A stretch of 43,173 nucleotides of DNA from NCBI GenBank assembly GCA_017561715.1, contig JAFZBN010000020.1, positions 1 through 43,173 on the forward strand. The letters run 5' to 3'. This DNA comes from Clostridiales bacterium. GTDB lineage: Bacteria; Bacillota; Clostridia; Saccharofermentanales; Saccharofermentanaceae. The notes below the pieces were generated by a model that was not told where the DNA came from, did not search any database, and was given only the letters and a program-made list of their open reading frames with translations. The translations under genes and the position numbers were made by a program. Shown here one piece after another: positions 8,736-15,818 of this stretch. Positions within the stretch are counted from its first letter, which is position 1. Each line of letters starts with the position of its first letter.

Positions 8736-9139
8736 TATTTTTCCAGATCGTTACCGATCTTTCCCAGAACAGCGTTGATATAACTCTTAGACTCCTCGGA
8801 GCTGTACTTCTTCGCAAGAACGACAGCCTCATTGATCGAAACGCTTACCGGAATATCTTCTACATGAAGCATCTCATAAACCGCGATGCGAAGAAGGATA
8901 ACGTCGACCTTCGGAAGACGGCTGAGTTTCCAGTCTTTCAGATACTTCGCATACTCGTTGTCGAGCTCGTCTTTCTTTTCGAAAACGCCGTTTGTGATCT
9001 CGTCAAAATACGGAAGATCACCATCTTCGAGCGGATGCAGCTGAAGGTACATTTCTTTCTGCTCGGAAACGGGCTCGTTTCTGAAATTCAACTGATATAA
9101 AAATGCGAAAGCGGCTTCACGCGCTTCTCTTCTGCTCAT
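8735..9139 (-). CDS. nusB: Transcription antitermination factor NusB
   Basis: All-helical RNA-binding factor of the rRNA antitermination complex with NusE. It begins with SRREAREAAFAFLYQL, the conserved first helix. The second half has ILRIAVYEML and VSINEAVVLAKKYSSEESKSYIN, both family signatures, and the length of 134 residues is typical. Its start overlaps the stop of the DUF2273 gene by four bases (ATGA), and it overlaps xseA by one base. The arrangement asp23 module, nusB, xseA is common in Clostridia. Confidence 0.96.
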   Translation of the reverse strand: MSRREAREAAFAFLYQLNFRNEPVSEQKEMYLQLHPLEDGDLPYFDEITNGVFEKKDELDNEYAKYLKDWKLSRLPKVDVILLRIAVYEMLHVEDIPVSVSINEAVVLAKKYSSEESKSYINAVLGKIGNDLEK

Positions 9140-9372
9140 CGAAACCTCCCGGGCGGAAGGATCTTATCCATCCAGTCCTTAACTTTATTCTTATCCGAGA
9201 AAAGCAACGCGCCTACGACGTAGCCGATCACGGTCAGAATGATAATAAACAATGTCTTGAGAAAGCCGAAGATCACCAAAAACAGCGCAAAGACAAACGC
9301 GATCCCGGCACCGATCTTGCCGGAATTCTTGTCTTTGAGCATATCGAAGAATTTGACGAACAGGGCTCTCAT
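9136..9372 (-). CDS. DUF2273-type small membrane protein of the Asp23 module
   Basis: A 78-residue protein with two hydrophobic segments (about 20-37 and 40-58) separated by a very short turn, then a basic and acidic C-terminal tail. Size, topology and position directly after amaP match the DUF2273 family, which accompanies Asp23/Gls24 envelope stress genes. Its molecular role is not established; a part in anchoring or spacing the Asp23 complex at the membrane is inference. It begins three bases after amaP ends and overlaps nusB. Confidence 0.8.
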   Translation of the reverse strand: MRALFVKFFDMLKDKNSGKIGAGIAFVFALFLVIFGFLKTLFIIILTVIGYVVGALLFSDKNKVKDWMDKILPPGRFR

Positions 9373-9375
9373 TCG

Positions 9376-9927
9376 TTAACGTTCCACCTTTGCAACTACA
9401 GGCTCTACGCGGCTTACCTTAACGGAAACATTCTCAACTGTAATGCCGGTATAACGTTCAATATCTTTCTTGATTCGTTCCTGAACTTTACCCATTGTCG
9501 AAGGAACTTCTACGTTTGAATAAAGAACAGCACTTAAGTAAACGCGGATCGCGTTATTTTTCGCCGAGGAAACACGTGCACGAGCGGCTTTGATACCTGC
9601 CTGGGCGCTTTTCGCGGAGTTAAGCGCGATACTTTCGATCGCGTCAACACCGATCTCGACATAACCGATCTCCGTCTGACGGATACGGGTCTTGCTGAGA
9701 CGACCGTTCAACAGGCAGTATGTAACCGTAATCACGCAGGAGACAAGGATCACGAGAAGTACGGCAAGATAGATGTATTTCTTGTACGGGTCTGTAACGA
9801 TATTGGCCAAAGGTGAAAGCAGATCTGCGAAGATTCCGTCATCGGCAAGAGCATAAAGCAAAAGCAGGGACAAAATCGCAAGAATCGTCGAATAAACGAT
9901 CAGCACAAAGCGAATGATTCGGTTCAT
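9376..9927 (-). CDS. amaP: Alkaline shock response membrane anchor protein AmaP
   Basis: Membrane anchor that recruits Asp23 to the cytoplasmic face of the envelope. The 183-residue protein has two transmembrane segments (about 4-27 and 52-73). A soluble Asp23-like domain follows, containing VSSAKNNAIRVYLSAVLYSNVEVP, which I split here as VSSAKNNAIRVYL then SAVLYSNVEVP, and an ERIKKDIERYTGITVENVSV end. The same kind of ending (ERVKEDVEKYTGLVVESVNV) occurs in the adjacent Asp23 protein, so the two soluble domains are related. It overlaps the asp23 gene by four bases. Confidence 0.85.
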   Translation of the reverse strand: MNRIIRFVLIVYSTILAILSLLLLYALADDGIFADLLSPLANIVTDPYKKYIYLAVLLVILVSCVITVTYCLLNGRLSKTRIRQTEIGYVEIGVDAIESIALNSAKSAQAGIKAARARVSSAKNNAIRVYLSAVLYSNVEVPSTMGKVQERIKKDIERYTGITVENVSVKVSRVEPVVAKVER

Positions 9928-10304
9928 GAGTTGTTCTCCTCTCTTAACACCACGCCACAGACATGGACGTTTACAGACTCCACAACAAGACCTGTATACT
10001 TTTCAACATCTTCCTTGACGCGCTCCTGGATCGCCCAGGCCACCTCTGGAATAATCATACCATAATACACGACGGGATAGACAGTTACGGAAACGAAGCC
10101 TTCTTCATTCTCGGAAAACTGAACAAGCACACCTTTGCCCTCGTGCGAGAATCCGAGGGATTCCTTGAGCACGACCGGGACAGAGGCCGTAAGACGAGCA
10201 ACGCCCTCCGTACGCAAGGCGGCTTCTGCTGCATACTGAGCAACAAAGCCCTGCGACATCGAGCGTTCGCCTTTAATCGATTCCGATACGAGATTCTCAC
10301 CCAT
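9924..10304 (-). CDS. Asp23/Gls24-family envelope stress response protein
   Basis: A 126-residue cytoplasmic protein of the Asp23 (alkaline shock) family, which forms membrane-associated assemblies through AmaP and supports envelope homeostasis. Features are AAEAALRTEGVARLTAS near residues 26-42, where the family has a conserved TEGV turn, and a C-terminal VQERVKEDVEKYTG-like helix. It lies 40 bases after efp and overlaps amaP. The start at 10304 has GAAGGG eleven bases upstream; Met16 is an alternative. The gene was probably co-transcribed with efp. Confidence 0.88.
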   Translation of the reverse strand: MGENLVSESIKGERSMSQGFVAQYAAEAALRTEGVARLTASVPVVLKESLGFSHEGKGVLVQFSENEEGFVSVTVYPVVYYGMIIPEVAWAIQERVKEDVEKYTGLVVESVNVHVCGVVLREENNS

Positions 10305-10344
10305 CTTCGTGAATTCCCTTCTCGACGAAAATCAGAACGTGAGA

Positions 10345-10902
10345 TTATGCACGTTCGAGATATTCACCTGTACGTGTATCTACGCGGATGACCTCATTCT
10401 GGTTAACGAAGAGCGGTACCTTAACTGTAGCACCTGTCTCGAGTGTGGCGATCTTAGTAGCGTTGTTTGTCGTATCACCACGAACACCAGGCTCGCACTC
10501 TGTGATCTCGAGCTCAACAACGATCGGAAGCTCAACACCGAAAACCTCACCCTTGTAAGAAAGAACCTTGCAGATCATCTCTTCCTTGAGGAAGCGGATG
10601 TTCTCACCGATGTTCTCCTTAGCGATCGGGCGCTGCTCATATGTTTCCTGATCCATGAAGTAGTACAGATCACCATCAGCGTAGATGTACTGCATATCAT
10701 TTCTCTCAAGCTGAGCCTGCTCAAACTTTTCGTTCGGGTTAAAGCTGCGCTCAACAACAGAGCCTGTCTTTACGTTCTTATACTTTGTACGTACGAAAGC
10801 GGCACCCTTACCAGGCTTAACATGCTGGAATTCCACAACCTGGAAAACCTGACCGTCCATCTCGAAGCACATACCGTTTCTAAAATCACCAGCGCTAATC
10901 AT
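10345..10902 (-). CDS. efp: Elongation factor P
   Basis: Binds the ribosome between P and E sites and relieves stalling at polyproline stretches. The 185-residue protein has the three beta domains expected: the KOW-like N-terminus with [12 protein letters not shown], placing the modifiable loop lysine at Lys32 as in Bacillus-type EF-P; then two OB folds ending in [14 protein letters not shown]. No epmA-type lysyl modification gene is nearby. GGAGG is seven bases before the ATG. The FHA protein encoded at 32751-34214 in this same window, with many Pro-rich runs, is an example of a protein whose synthesis could depend on EF-P. Confidence 0.97.
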   Translation of the reverse strand: MISAGDFRNGMCFEMDGQVFQVVEFQHVKPGKGAAFVRTKYKNVKTGSVVERSFNPNEKFEQAQLERNDMQYIYADGDLYYFMDQETYEQRPIAKENIGENIRFLKEEMICKVLSYKGEVFGVELPIVVELEITECEPGVRGDTTNNATKIATLETGATVKVPLFVNQNEVIRVDTRTGEYLERA

Positions 10903-10952
10903 AAATGTTCCTCCGAATATACATATAATTTAATAACAAATTTATTCACGAT

Positions 10953-10958
10953 ATTATA
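10953..10958 (-). promoter_or_regulatory. Putative -10 box of efp
   Basis: The 149-base gap between yqeG and efp is AT-rich. On the minus strand it has a perfect TATAAT about 50 bases before the efp start. No good -35 hexamer is present at 16-18 bases. A short palindrome, AAAATCGAGATTTT, lies farther upstream, but I see no convincing terminator for yqeG. Confidence 0.35.
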
Positions 10959-11051
10959 GTTTACTTTAACACATTTAAATCCGCAAGTAAAAAGGCGAGA
11001 AAATCGAGATTTTATCTATTTTCCACAAAAGAGCCCGAATCGAAGAGCCGA

Positions 11052-11543
11052 TCAGAACCTGCAGATCTTTCGGATCACCCACTCGGGGATCCTCTTAAGT
11101 GCGACATAGAATATCTCTTTTTTGGCGTACTTCTCAACAAAGATCGTGTAAAGACCGGCACGGTTTCCCGCCGCGATGTCCGTAAAGAGCTGATCGCCGA
11201 TCATGACCGTATTCGACTTATCCGCGCCCAGAAGTTCCATCGCCTTCAAAACGCCTGATGTTCCGGGCTTATTCGCGTAGGAAACGCAAGGGATCCTCAG
11301 CATCTCGGCGATGTTCTTCGAACGGTCGGATTTCGCGTTGGATACAAGGCACATGGAAAAGCCCGCGTTACGGAGCTTTTCAACCATCTCATATGAATAA
11401 GGAACGGGCTCTTTGGAATGGTCCGGCGCAAGCGTATTATCGAAGTCCAAAAGGGCGAAACGAAAGCCCTTTTCGGAAAGGACCGAAAGATCGATATCCG
11501 CGACTTTATCCGCACAAAGATCCGGACGGAAAATGTTGCCCAT
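11052..11543 (-). CDS. yqeG: YqeG-family HAD-type phosphatase
   Basis: HAD superfamily hydrolase of subfamily IIIA, close to Bacillus YqeG. The 163-residue protein has the nucleophile motif DFDNTLAP near residue 33, motif II LVSNA near 65, a Lys in YANKPG, and motif III MIGDQLFTDI. The physiological substrate is unknown; in Bacillus the gene sits with the GTPase yqeH, which is not next to it here. It is upstream of efp on the same strand, but efp has its own -10 box. It is divergent from aspartate kinase. Confidence 0.92.
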   Translation of the reverse strand: MGNIFRPDLCADKVADIDLSVLSEKGFRFALLDFDNTLAPDHSKEPVPYSYEMVEKLRNAGFSMCLVSNAKSDRSKNIAEMLRIPCVSYANKPGTSGVLKAMELLGADKSNTVMIGDQLFTDIAAGNRAGLYTIFVEKYAKKEIFYVALKRIPEWVIRKICRF

Positions 11544-11587
11544 AGAGAAAAAAGCCTCATTTCATAAGCATTTGAAAAACTGTCTGT

Positions 11588-11616
11588 AGGATACCAATGA
11601 TATAAAAAATGCGCAA
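11588..11616 (-). promoter_or_regulatory. Putative promoter of yqeG
   Basis: On the minus strand, TTGCGC (11611-11616), a 17-base spacer and TATCCT (11588-11593) precede yqeG by about 45 bases. The same TATCCT -10 sequence is used by the candidate promoter at 129-157. It is back to back with the aspartate kinase promoter at 11633-11661. Confidence 0.5.
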
Positions 11617-11632
11617 GTATTGCTCCTTTCCC

Positions 11633-11661
11633 TTGAGAAAGCGCAATAATATCTATATAAT
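11633..11661 (+). promoter_or_regulatory. Promoter of aspartate kinase
   Basis: TTGAGA (11633-11638), exactly 17 bases, then TATAAT (11656-11661). The predicted start of transcription is near 11668. The resulting leader is only about 40 bases to the ATG at 11708, too short for a lysine riboswitch. Confidence 0.7.
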
Positions 11662-11677
11662 ACGAGTGATAAAAATG

Positions 11678-11707
11678 AGGAGGTCAGGAGTATTCCTGAT
11701 TAAAGAT
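11678..11707 (+). promoter_or_regulatory. Shine-Dalgarno sequence with an intervening hairpin before the lysC start
   Basis: AGGAGGT (11678-11684) is a near-perfect ribosome site, but it lies 23 bases before the ATG at 11708. The bases between form CAGGA-GTAT-TCCTG (11685-11698), a 5-bp hairpin abutting the ribosome site, followed by nine bases to the ATG. If the hairpin folds, the effective spacing becomes normal. An upstream in-frame ATG at 11675, about seven bases after the predicted transcript start, is the alternative. Confidence 0.55.
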
Positions 11708-13057
11708 ATGAAAGTAACTAAGTTCGGTGGTTCATCCTGTGCAGACGCCACTCAGATCAAGAAGGTCTGCGATATTATTCTGAGCGATCCGGAAAGACGA
11801 GTCATCGTCGTATCCGCTCCGGGTAAGCGTTTTTCTTCCGATATCAAGGTAACTGACCTTCTTATCGCGCTTGCTGATGCCAAGATCTCCGGTCAGTCCG
11901 GCGAAAAAGAACTCAAGGCCGTTCTCGACCGTTTCGCTTCCATCTGCGAAGAACTCGAGATCCCGGATTGCATGGAATCCATCAAGGAGAACATCGAAGA
12001 ATCCATCAACCAGCCCGTTAAGGACGCTGCGCACTATATGGACGCGACCAAGGCTCTCGGCGAAGACAGCTGCGCTCGTCTTGTTTCCACCTATCTTACC
12101 AAGATCGGTCACAAGGCAACTTACTGCAACCCGAAGGTAGCAGGTCTTCTTCTCGAGACTGAGGCAGGCGGACACGTTAAGATCCTTCCGGAATCCTACG
12201 ACAATCTGGCTGATCTTGCACGTCTTCGCGAACTCTGCGTATTCCCGGGCTTCTTCGGTTACTCCAAGGAAGGCGAGATCATCACTTTCTCCCGTGGCGG
12301 TTCCGATATCACCGGCGCGATCCTCGCAGCGGCGCTTCACGCTTCCGTATATGAAAACTGGACTGACGTAGACAACGTCTTTGCCGTTAACCCGAATCTC
12401 GTAAAGGATCCGTTCCCGGTCACCGAGATCACCTACGATGAAATGCGTGAGCTTGCTTATGCCGGCTTCCAGGTGCTTCATGAAGAAGCTCTCTACCCGG
12501 CATTCGTTCGCGGCATTCCGGTAAACATCAAGAATACCAACAACCCATCCGGCAAGGGCACCATGATCGTCAGCAAGCGTACTCACTATGATTCTCTCGT
12601 AACGGGTATCGCCGGTGAAAAGGGTTTCTGTGCGCTTAACATGAGCAAGTACCTGATGAACCGTGAGGTCGGCTTCCTCGTTAAGGTCCTCGGCATTATC
12701 GCTGACGAAGGACTTTCCATCGAGCACATGCCTTCCGGAATCGACTCGGTATCCATCATCCTTCGTGCCGCTGATTTCACTCCGGAAAAAGAACGCAGGA
12801 TCGTTCAGCGCATCAGCCTCGAGCTCAATGTCGACAACATCTCCGTCAACCGCGACCTCGCGATCGTCATGATCGTCGGTGAAGCGATGGCGAATACGGT
12901 AGGTACTACGGCAAGAGCCGCTACCGCCCTTTCCAAAGCCGGTATCAACTTAGAGCTCATCAACCAGGGTGCATCTGAGATCTCCGTTATGTTCGGTGTC
13001 CGTGAAGAATACTGCTCCTACGCAGTAAGAACCCTATACAAAGAATTCTTCGGATAA
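11708..13057 (+). CDS. lysC: Aspartate kinase
   Basis: Phosphorylates aspartate, the first committed step to lysine, methionine and threonine. From the ATG at 11708 the protein is 449 residues, starting MKVTKFGGSS, whose KFGGSS is the conserved ATP/aspartate-binding motif. FSRGGSDITGA is the second catalytic motif. Tandem ACT domains after about residue 300 (GEKGFCALNMSKYLM and the NLELINQGASEISVMF ending) predict allosteric feedback by end-product amino acids. Lack of a homoserine dehydrogenase domain and the length point to a monofunctional, Bacillus YclM-like enzyme. The in-frame ORF extends upstream, but the promoter and family starts favour 11708. dapA and dapB of the lysine branch lie 11 kb away. 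Confidence 0.93.
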   Translation: MKVTKFGGSSCADATQIKKVCDIILSDPERRVIVVSAPGKRFSSDIKVTDLLIALADAKISGQSGEKELKAVLDRFASICEELEIPDCMESIKENIEESINQPVKDAAHYMDATKALGEDSCARLVSTYLTKIGHKATYCNPKVAGLLLETEAGGHVKILPESYDNLADLARLRELCVFPGFFGYSKEGEIITFSRGGSDITGAILAAALHASVYENWTDVDNVFAVNPNLVKDPFPVTEITYDEMRELAYAGFQVLHEEALYPAFVRGIPVNIKNTNNPSGKGTMIVSKRTHYDSLVTGIAGEKGFCALNMSKYLMNREVGFLVKVLGIIADEGLSIEHMPSGIDSVSIILRAADFTPEKERRIVQRISLELNVDNISVNRDLAIVMIVGEAMANTVGTTARAATALSKAGINLELINQGASEISVMFGVREEYCSYAVRTLYKEFFG

Positions 13058-13079
13058 TTCTGAAAAATCCAATTACAGA

Positions 13080-13151
13080 AAAAAGAAAAGCTTTCGAAGT
13101 GCCTCCGCAGGGCTAACGCCCGAGGACCAGCACAAGAAAGCTTTTCCTTTT
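13080..13151. terminator. Large structured intergenic element, copy 2 (inverted)
   Basis: Lies between the convergent lysC and the membrane-protein gene. GAAAAGCTTTC (13085-13095) pairs with GAAAGCTTTTC (13136-13146), extended by four A-T pairs after one mismatch. Inside, CCTC (13102-13105), a CGCA bulge, GGGC (13110-13113), loop TAAC, then GCCC and GAGG (13118-13125) repeat the inner hairpin of copy 1 in reverse orientation. The flanking GCTGGT is also shared. The outer stem differs from copy 1 by a paired T-A to C-G change. Confidence 0.8.
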
Positions 13152-13189
13152 AGCTGATTTTATAGATTTTCAGAAAACCGGTCTTCTCA

Positions 13190-13735
13190 TCAAAGCTGTA
13201 TCGGAGGATAAAGCTGCGCGAGTGCGCTTCTAACAGCCGCTCTGGCCGCCTCCGCTTTTGTGTCACCCTTAACACCAAACCAGTATTTCTTAGTACCCGT
13301 TGATGAGCGGACTGTCAAATAAACATTGTCTGCCAGTCCTGCAATTGGAAAAAATGTCTTGATAGTCACCTTCATGGTACCGTCATTGTAAAACTGGTCA
13401 TTGTTGATGTAAAAGCCGGTCGGATACATCACGATGCGGGATACAGCCCTGCTTGTGTTGTATAACAGGATAAATGCATATACGACCACCGTGATAAGCG
13501 CACAGATTCCGAAATACCTGGCAAAGGAATCAAGGAAACTGGTAGATTTTGAAGAACTGTCCAAATCTACAAAGCTGACAAGGATCAGCAAGACTCCGCA
13601 ACCGACGATAAGGGCAAGAAACTGAAGCGATTTCTTTCTCATGGCTTTCGCATCCACATCAAGCACCTGCGGATATGGTTGATCCGTAACCGTTTGAAAA
13701 GTAACCGAATTCTCGTTGTACAGCGCTTTTCCCAT
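13190..13735 (-). CDS. Small two-pass membrane protein of unknown function
   Basis: I do not recognise the family. The 181-residue protein has a soluble N-terminus of about 35 residues, two transmembrane segments (about 37-56 and 73-93) joined by a Ser-rich loop, and an 85-residue C-terminal domain. That domain looks like a beta-rich fold ending in an alpha helix (EAARAAVRSALAQLY). The pattern of a membrane hairpin followed by a beta domain resembles bacterial PH-like proteins, but I see no decisive motif. It starts ten bases after the DUF4867 gene stops and has no clear ribosome site, suggesting reinitiation. Confidence 0.75.
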   Translation of the reverse strand: MGKALYNENSVTFQTVTDQPYPQVLDVDAKAMRKKSLQFLALIVGCGVLLILVSFVDLDSSSKSTSFLDSFARYFGICALITVVVYAFILLYNTSRAVSRIVMYPTGFYINNDQFYNDGTMKVTIKTFFPIAGLADNVYLTVRSSTGTKKYWFGVKGDTKAEAARAAVRSALAQLYPPIQL

Positions 13736-13745
13736 AGTCAGAAGA

Positions 13746-14381
13746 TCAGATCAGATCCGCGATATCCGGGTTAACACCTGTCAGACCAACATAAGCGCCG
13801 CTCTTTGCTTCGGAGGATTCCTCGTGAGCCAGGAGCCACTTGTTGCAGGCGGTCATCCACTTATCTTCTTCGTTGAAAGCTGTGAAAGCAGGAACAGCAC
13901 CGTTAGTGCCCTTCGGAAGAACGATAACGACCTTAAAGCCTTCGCCCTTCTTCGCAGAGCAAGGAGCATAGTGCAGGGATGTCTCGTAAACCTCAACGAC
14001 CTGGCCCTTTTCAGCCTTAAAAGCCATGACCTTGGATGTGTCGAGCTTTCCGTCAACGATATCGTCAGCCTTAGCAAGAAGCAGGATAAAATCTGTAGAA
14101 CCGATGTTCAGTTCGCTGTCACGATGATACTCGAGGCAGTTCAGCTTTGTGTTATGACCATTGCAGTAACCAAGCTGGATCGGCATTCCGCCATAAGCAT
14201 TATTCTGAAGTACGCCGAAAGCATTTGTGTACTCGAGATCAGCACAGCTCATTACATACTCAACGCCTTCCGGAAGAGGTGTCTTCTCATCAAGAGCCTT
14301 TATAAGATCAGATACATCGTAACCGGTCAGAACCTTACCATATGGTGCGAATTCTTTATCCAAAACGCTATAAATTTTCAT
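13746..14381 (-). CDS. DUF4867-family (cupin-like) protein
   Basis: A 211-residue cytosolic protein that resembles the Firmicute DUF4867 family. The middle region (about 70-130) has a cupin-like run of beta strands with NGHNTKLNCLEYHRDSELNIG, split here as NGHNTKLNCLEYHRD and SELNIGSTDF, containing potential metal ligands His and Glu; HYAPC follows near 148. Relatives often lie near sugar catabolism genes and may be sugar isomerases or binding proteins, but the function is not established. The ribosome site GGAGG is eight bases before the ATG. It lies downstream of metY, separated by a 12-bp hairpin, and upstream of the two-pass membrane protein. Confidence 0.75.
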   Translation of the reverse strand: MKIYSVLDKEFAPYGKVLTGYDVSDLIKALDEKTPLPEGVEYVMSCADLEYTNAFGVLQNNAYGGMPIQLGYCNGHNTKLNCLEYHRDSELNIGSTDFILLLAKADDIVDGKLDTSKVMAFKAEKGQVVEVYETSLHYAPCSAKKGEGFKVVIVLPKGTNGAVPAFTAFNEEDKWMTACNKWLLAHEESSEAKSGAYVGLTGVNPDIADLI

Positions 14382-14406
14382 GTCTTGATCCTCCTTAAGA
14401 GAAATA

Positions 14407-14443
14407 TTTACGCTCCTTCTATTCTACATAAAAGGAGCGTAAA
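14407..14443 (-). terminator. 12-bp hairpin between metY and the DUF4867 gene
   Basis: TTTACGCTCCTT (14407-14418) and AAGGAGCGTAAA (14432-14443) form a perfect 12-bp stem with a 13-base loop. On the minus strand it is followed by TATTTCTC, only a weak T-run, so termination after metY may be partial and the hairpin may act as a processing or stabilising element. The stem ends just before the DUF4867 ribosome site. Confidence 0.6.
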
Positions 14444-14457
14444 ATGAAATGCTTTTT

Positions 14458-14471
14458 CGAAATCGATTTCG
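14458..14471. repeat. Perfect 14-base palindrome downstream of metY
   Basis: CGAAATCGATTTCG is a loopless perfect palindrome 21 bases after the metY stop, flanked by T-runs on the plus strand. It could be a protein binding site or a secondary terminator element; nothing on the plus strand needs terminating here. Confidence 0.45.
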
Positions 14472-14491
14472 TTATTTTTCTTCTAACAAAA

Positions 14492-15775
14492 TCAGACGTT
14501 TGCGAGGGCCTGCTCGATGTCTGCGATGATATCTTCCTTGCTCTCGATACCTGTGGAGAAACGGATCAGATCCGGGCTTACGCCAGCGGCCTTAAGCTCC
14601 TCATCGTTCATCTGACGGTGTGTATGAGATGCCGGGTGCAGTACGCAGGTTCTGCAGTCAGCAACGTGTGTGCAGATCGCGGCAAGCTTCAGGGAGTCCA
14701 TGAACTTGATGCAGGCTTCTCTTCCGCCCTTTACACCGAAGGACAGAACGCCACATGTGCCGTTCGGGCAGTACTTCTTTGCCTTCTCGTATTCCTTATC
14801 GCCAGGAAGTCCCGGATAGGAAACCCAAGCGATCTTCGGATGATTCTGCAGATACTCGGCAACTGCAAGAGCGTTTTCGCAGTGACGCGGCATACGAAGG
14901 TGCAGTGTCTCAAGTCCGAGGTTCAGAAGGAAAGCGTTCATCGGGCCCGGAATGGAACCGAGGTCACGCATCAGCTGAGCAACTGCCTTCATGATGAAAG
15001 CAGACTTACCGAAACGACCTGTGTAGGAAACGCCGTGGTAGGTCTCATCCGGCTCAACGAGTCCGGCGAATCTTTCCGGATACTTTGTCCAGTCAAATGT
15101 TCCTGCGTCAACGATACATCCGCCAACAGATGTCGCGTGACCATCCATGTACTTTGTTGTGGAGTGGATAACGATATCCGCACCCCACTCGATCGGACGG
15201 CAGTTGATCGGTGTTGCGAACGTGTTATCGATCATGAACGGAAGTCCGTTCTTATGCGCTGTCTTGGCAAATGTCTCGATGTCGAGAACGTTGAGAGCCG
15301 GGTTAGCGATCGTCTCACCGAAAACGAGCTTGGTGTTCGGCTGGATAGCTGCTTCGATCTCGGCCTCTGTCGCATCCGGAGAAACGAATGTCGCGTCGAT
15401 ACCCATCTTCTTGATGGTGTGAGCGAAAAGGTTGTATGTGCCGCCGTAAAGCGCGGAAGAGCATACGATATGATCACCTGCGGAGCAGAGATTAAAGATC
15501 GCATAGAAGTTTGCGGCCTGACCGGAAGAAGTCAGCATAGCGGCTACACCACCTTCGAGCATACAGATCTTCGCGGCTACGAGGTCACTAGTCGGGTTGG
15601 CAAGACGTGTATAGAAATATCCGCTTTCTTCAAGGTCGAAGAGACGACCCATCTGCTCAGTCGTCGAATACTTCCAAGTCGTACTCTGAACGATCGGCAT
15701 TACTCTGGATTCACCGTTTTTCGGCTGATAAGCACCCTGAACACAATTGGTTTCAATTCTGAAATTATTATCCAT
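14492..15775 (-). CDS. metY: O-acetylhomoserine sulfhydrylase (PLP-dependent)
   Basis: Makes homocysteine (and possibly cysteine) from an O-acylated amino acid and sulfide. The 427-residue protein is a Cys/Met metabolism PLP enzyme. The Schiff-base lysine is Lys208 in HSTTKYMDGH, SSGQAA (83-88) binds the cofactor phosphate, and YTRLANPT (55-62) is the neighbouring-subunit arm. The long form with a C-terminal HPASHTHRQM stretch is typical of MetY and O-acetylhomoserine aminocarboxypropyltransferases rather than of cystathionine gamma-synthase. AGGAGG precedes the ATG. It follows the PfkB gene by 43 bases. Confidence 0.93.
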   Translation of the reverse strand: MDNNFRIETNCVQGAYQPKNGESRVMPIVQSTTWKYSTTEQMGRLFDLEESGYFYTRLANPTSDLVAAKICMLEGGVAAMLTSSGQAANFYAIFNLCSAGDHIVCSSALYGGTYNLFAHTIKKMGIDATFVSPDATEAEIEAAIQPNTKLVFGETIANPALNVLDIETFAKTAHKNGLPFMIDNTFATPINCRPIEWGADIVIHSTTKYMDGHATSVGGCIVDAGTFDWTKYPERFAGLVEPDETYHGVSYTGRFGKSAFIMKAVAQLMRDLGSIPGPMNAFLLNLGLETLHLRMPRHCENALAVAEYLQNHPKIAWVSYPGLPGDKEYEKAKKYCPNGTCGVLSFGVKGGREACIKFMDSLKLAAICTHVADCRTCVLHPASHTHRQMNDEELKAAGVSPDLIRFSTGIESKEDIIADIEQALANV

Positions 15776-15818
15776 TTGAACTTCCTCCTAGAATTGGCTT
15801 TACGCCACAACATCAAGA

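Noticed and set aside
11020..11050. Terminator of yqeG
   Set aside because: The repeated GAGCC-type words here are not in inverted orientation, so no hairpin forms.
11699..11701. ATT or CTG as a start codon for aspartate kinase, better spaced from AGGAG
   Set aside because: Such starts are very rare, and the family start MKVTKFGG at 11708 is a normal ATG.
11662..11707. Lysine riboswitch or T-box before aspartate kinase
   Set aside because: The leader after the consensus promoter is only about 40 bases, far too short for either.
11732..12727. 331-codon open frame opposite aspartate kinase
   Set aside because: Shadow in reverse of a conserved gene.
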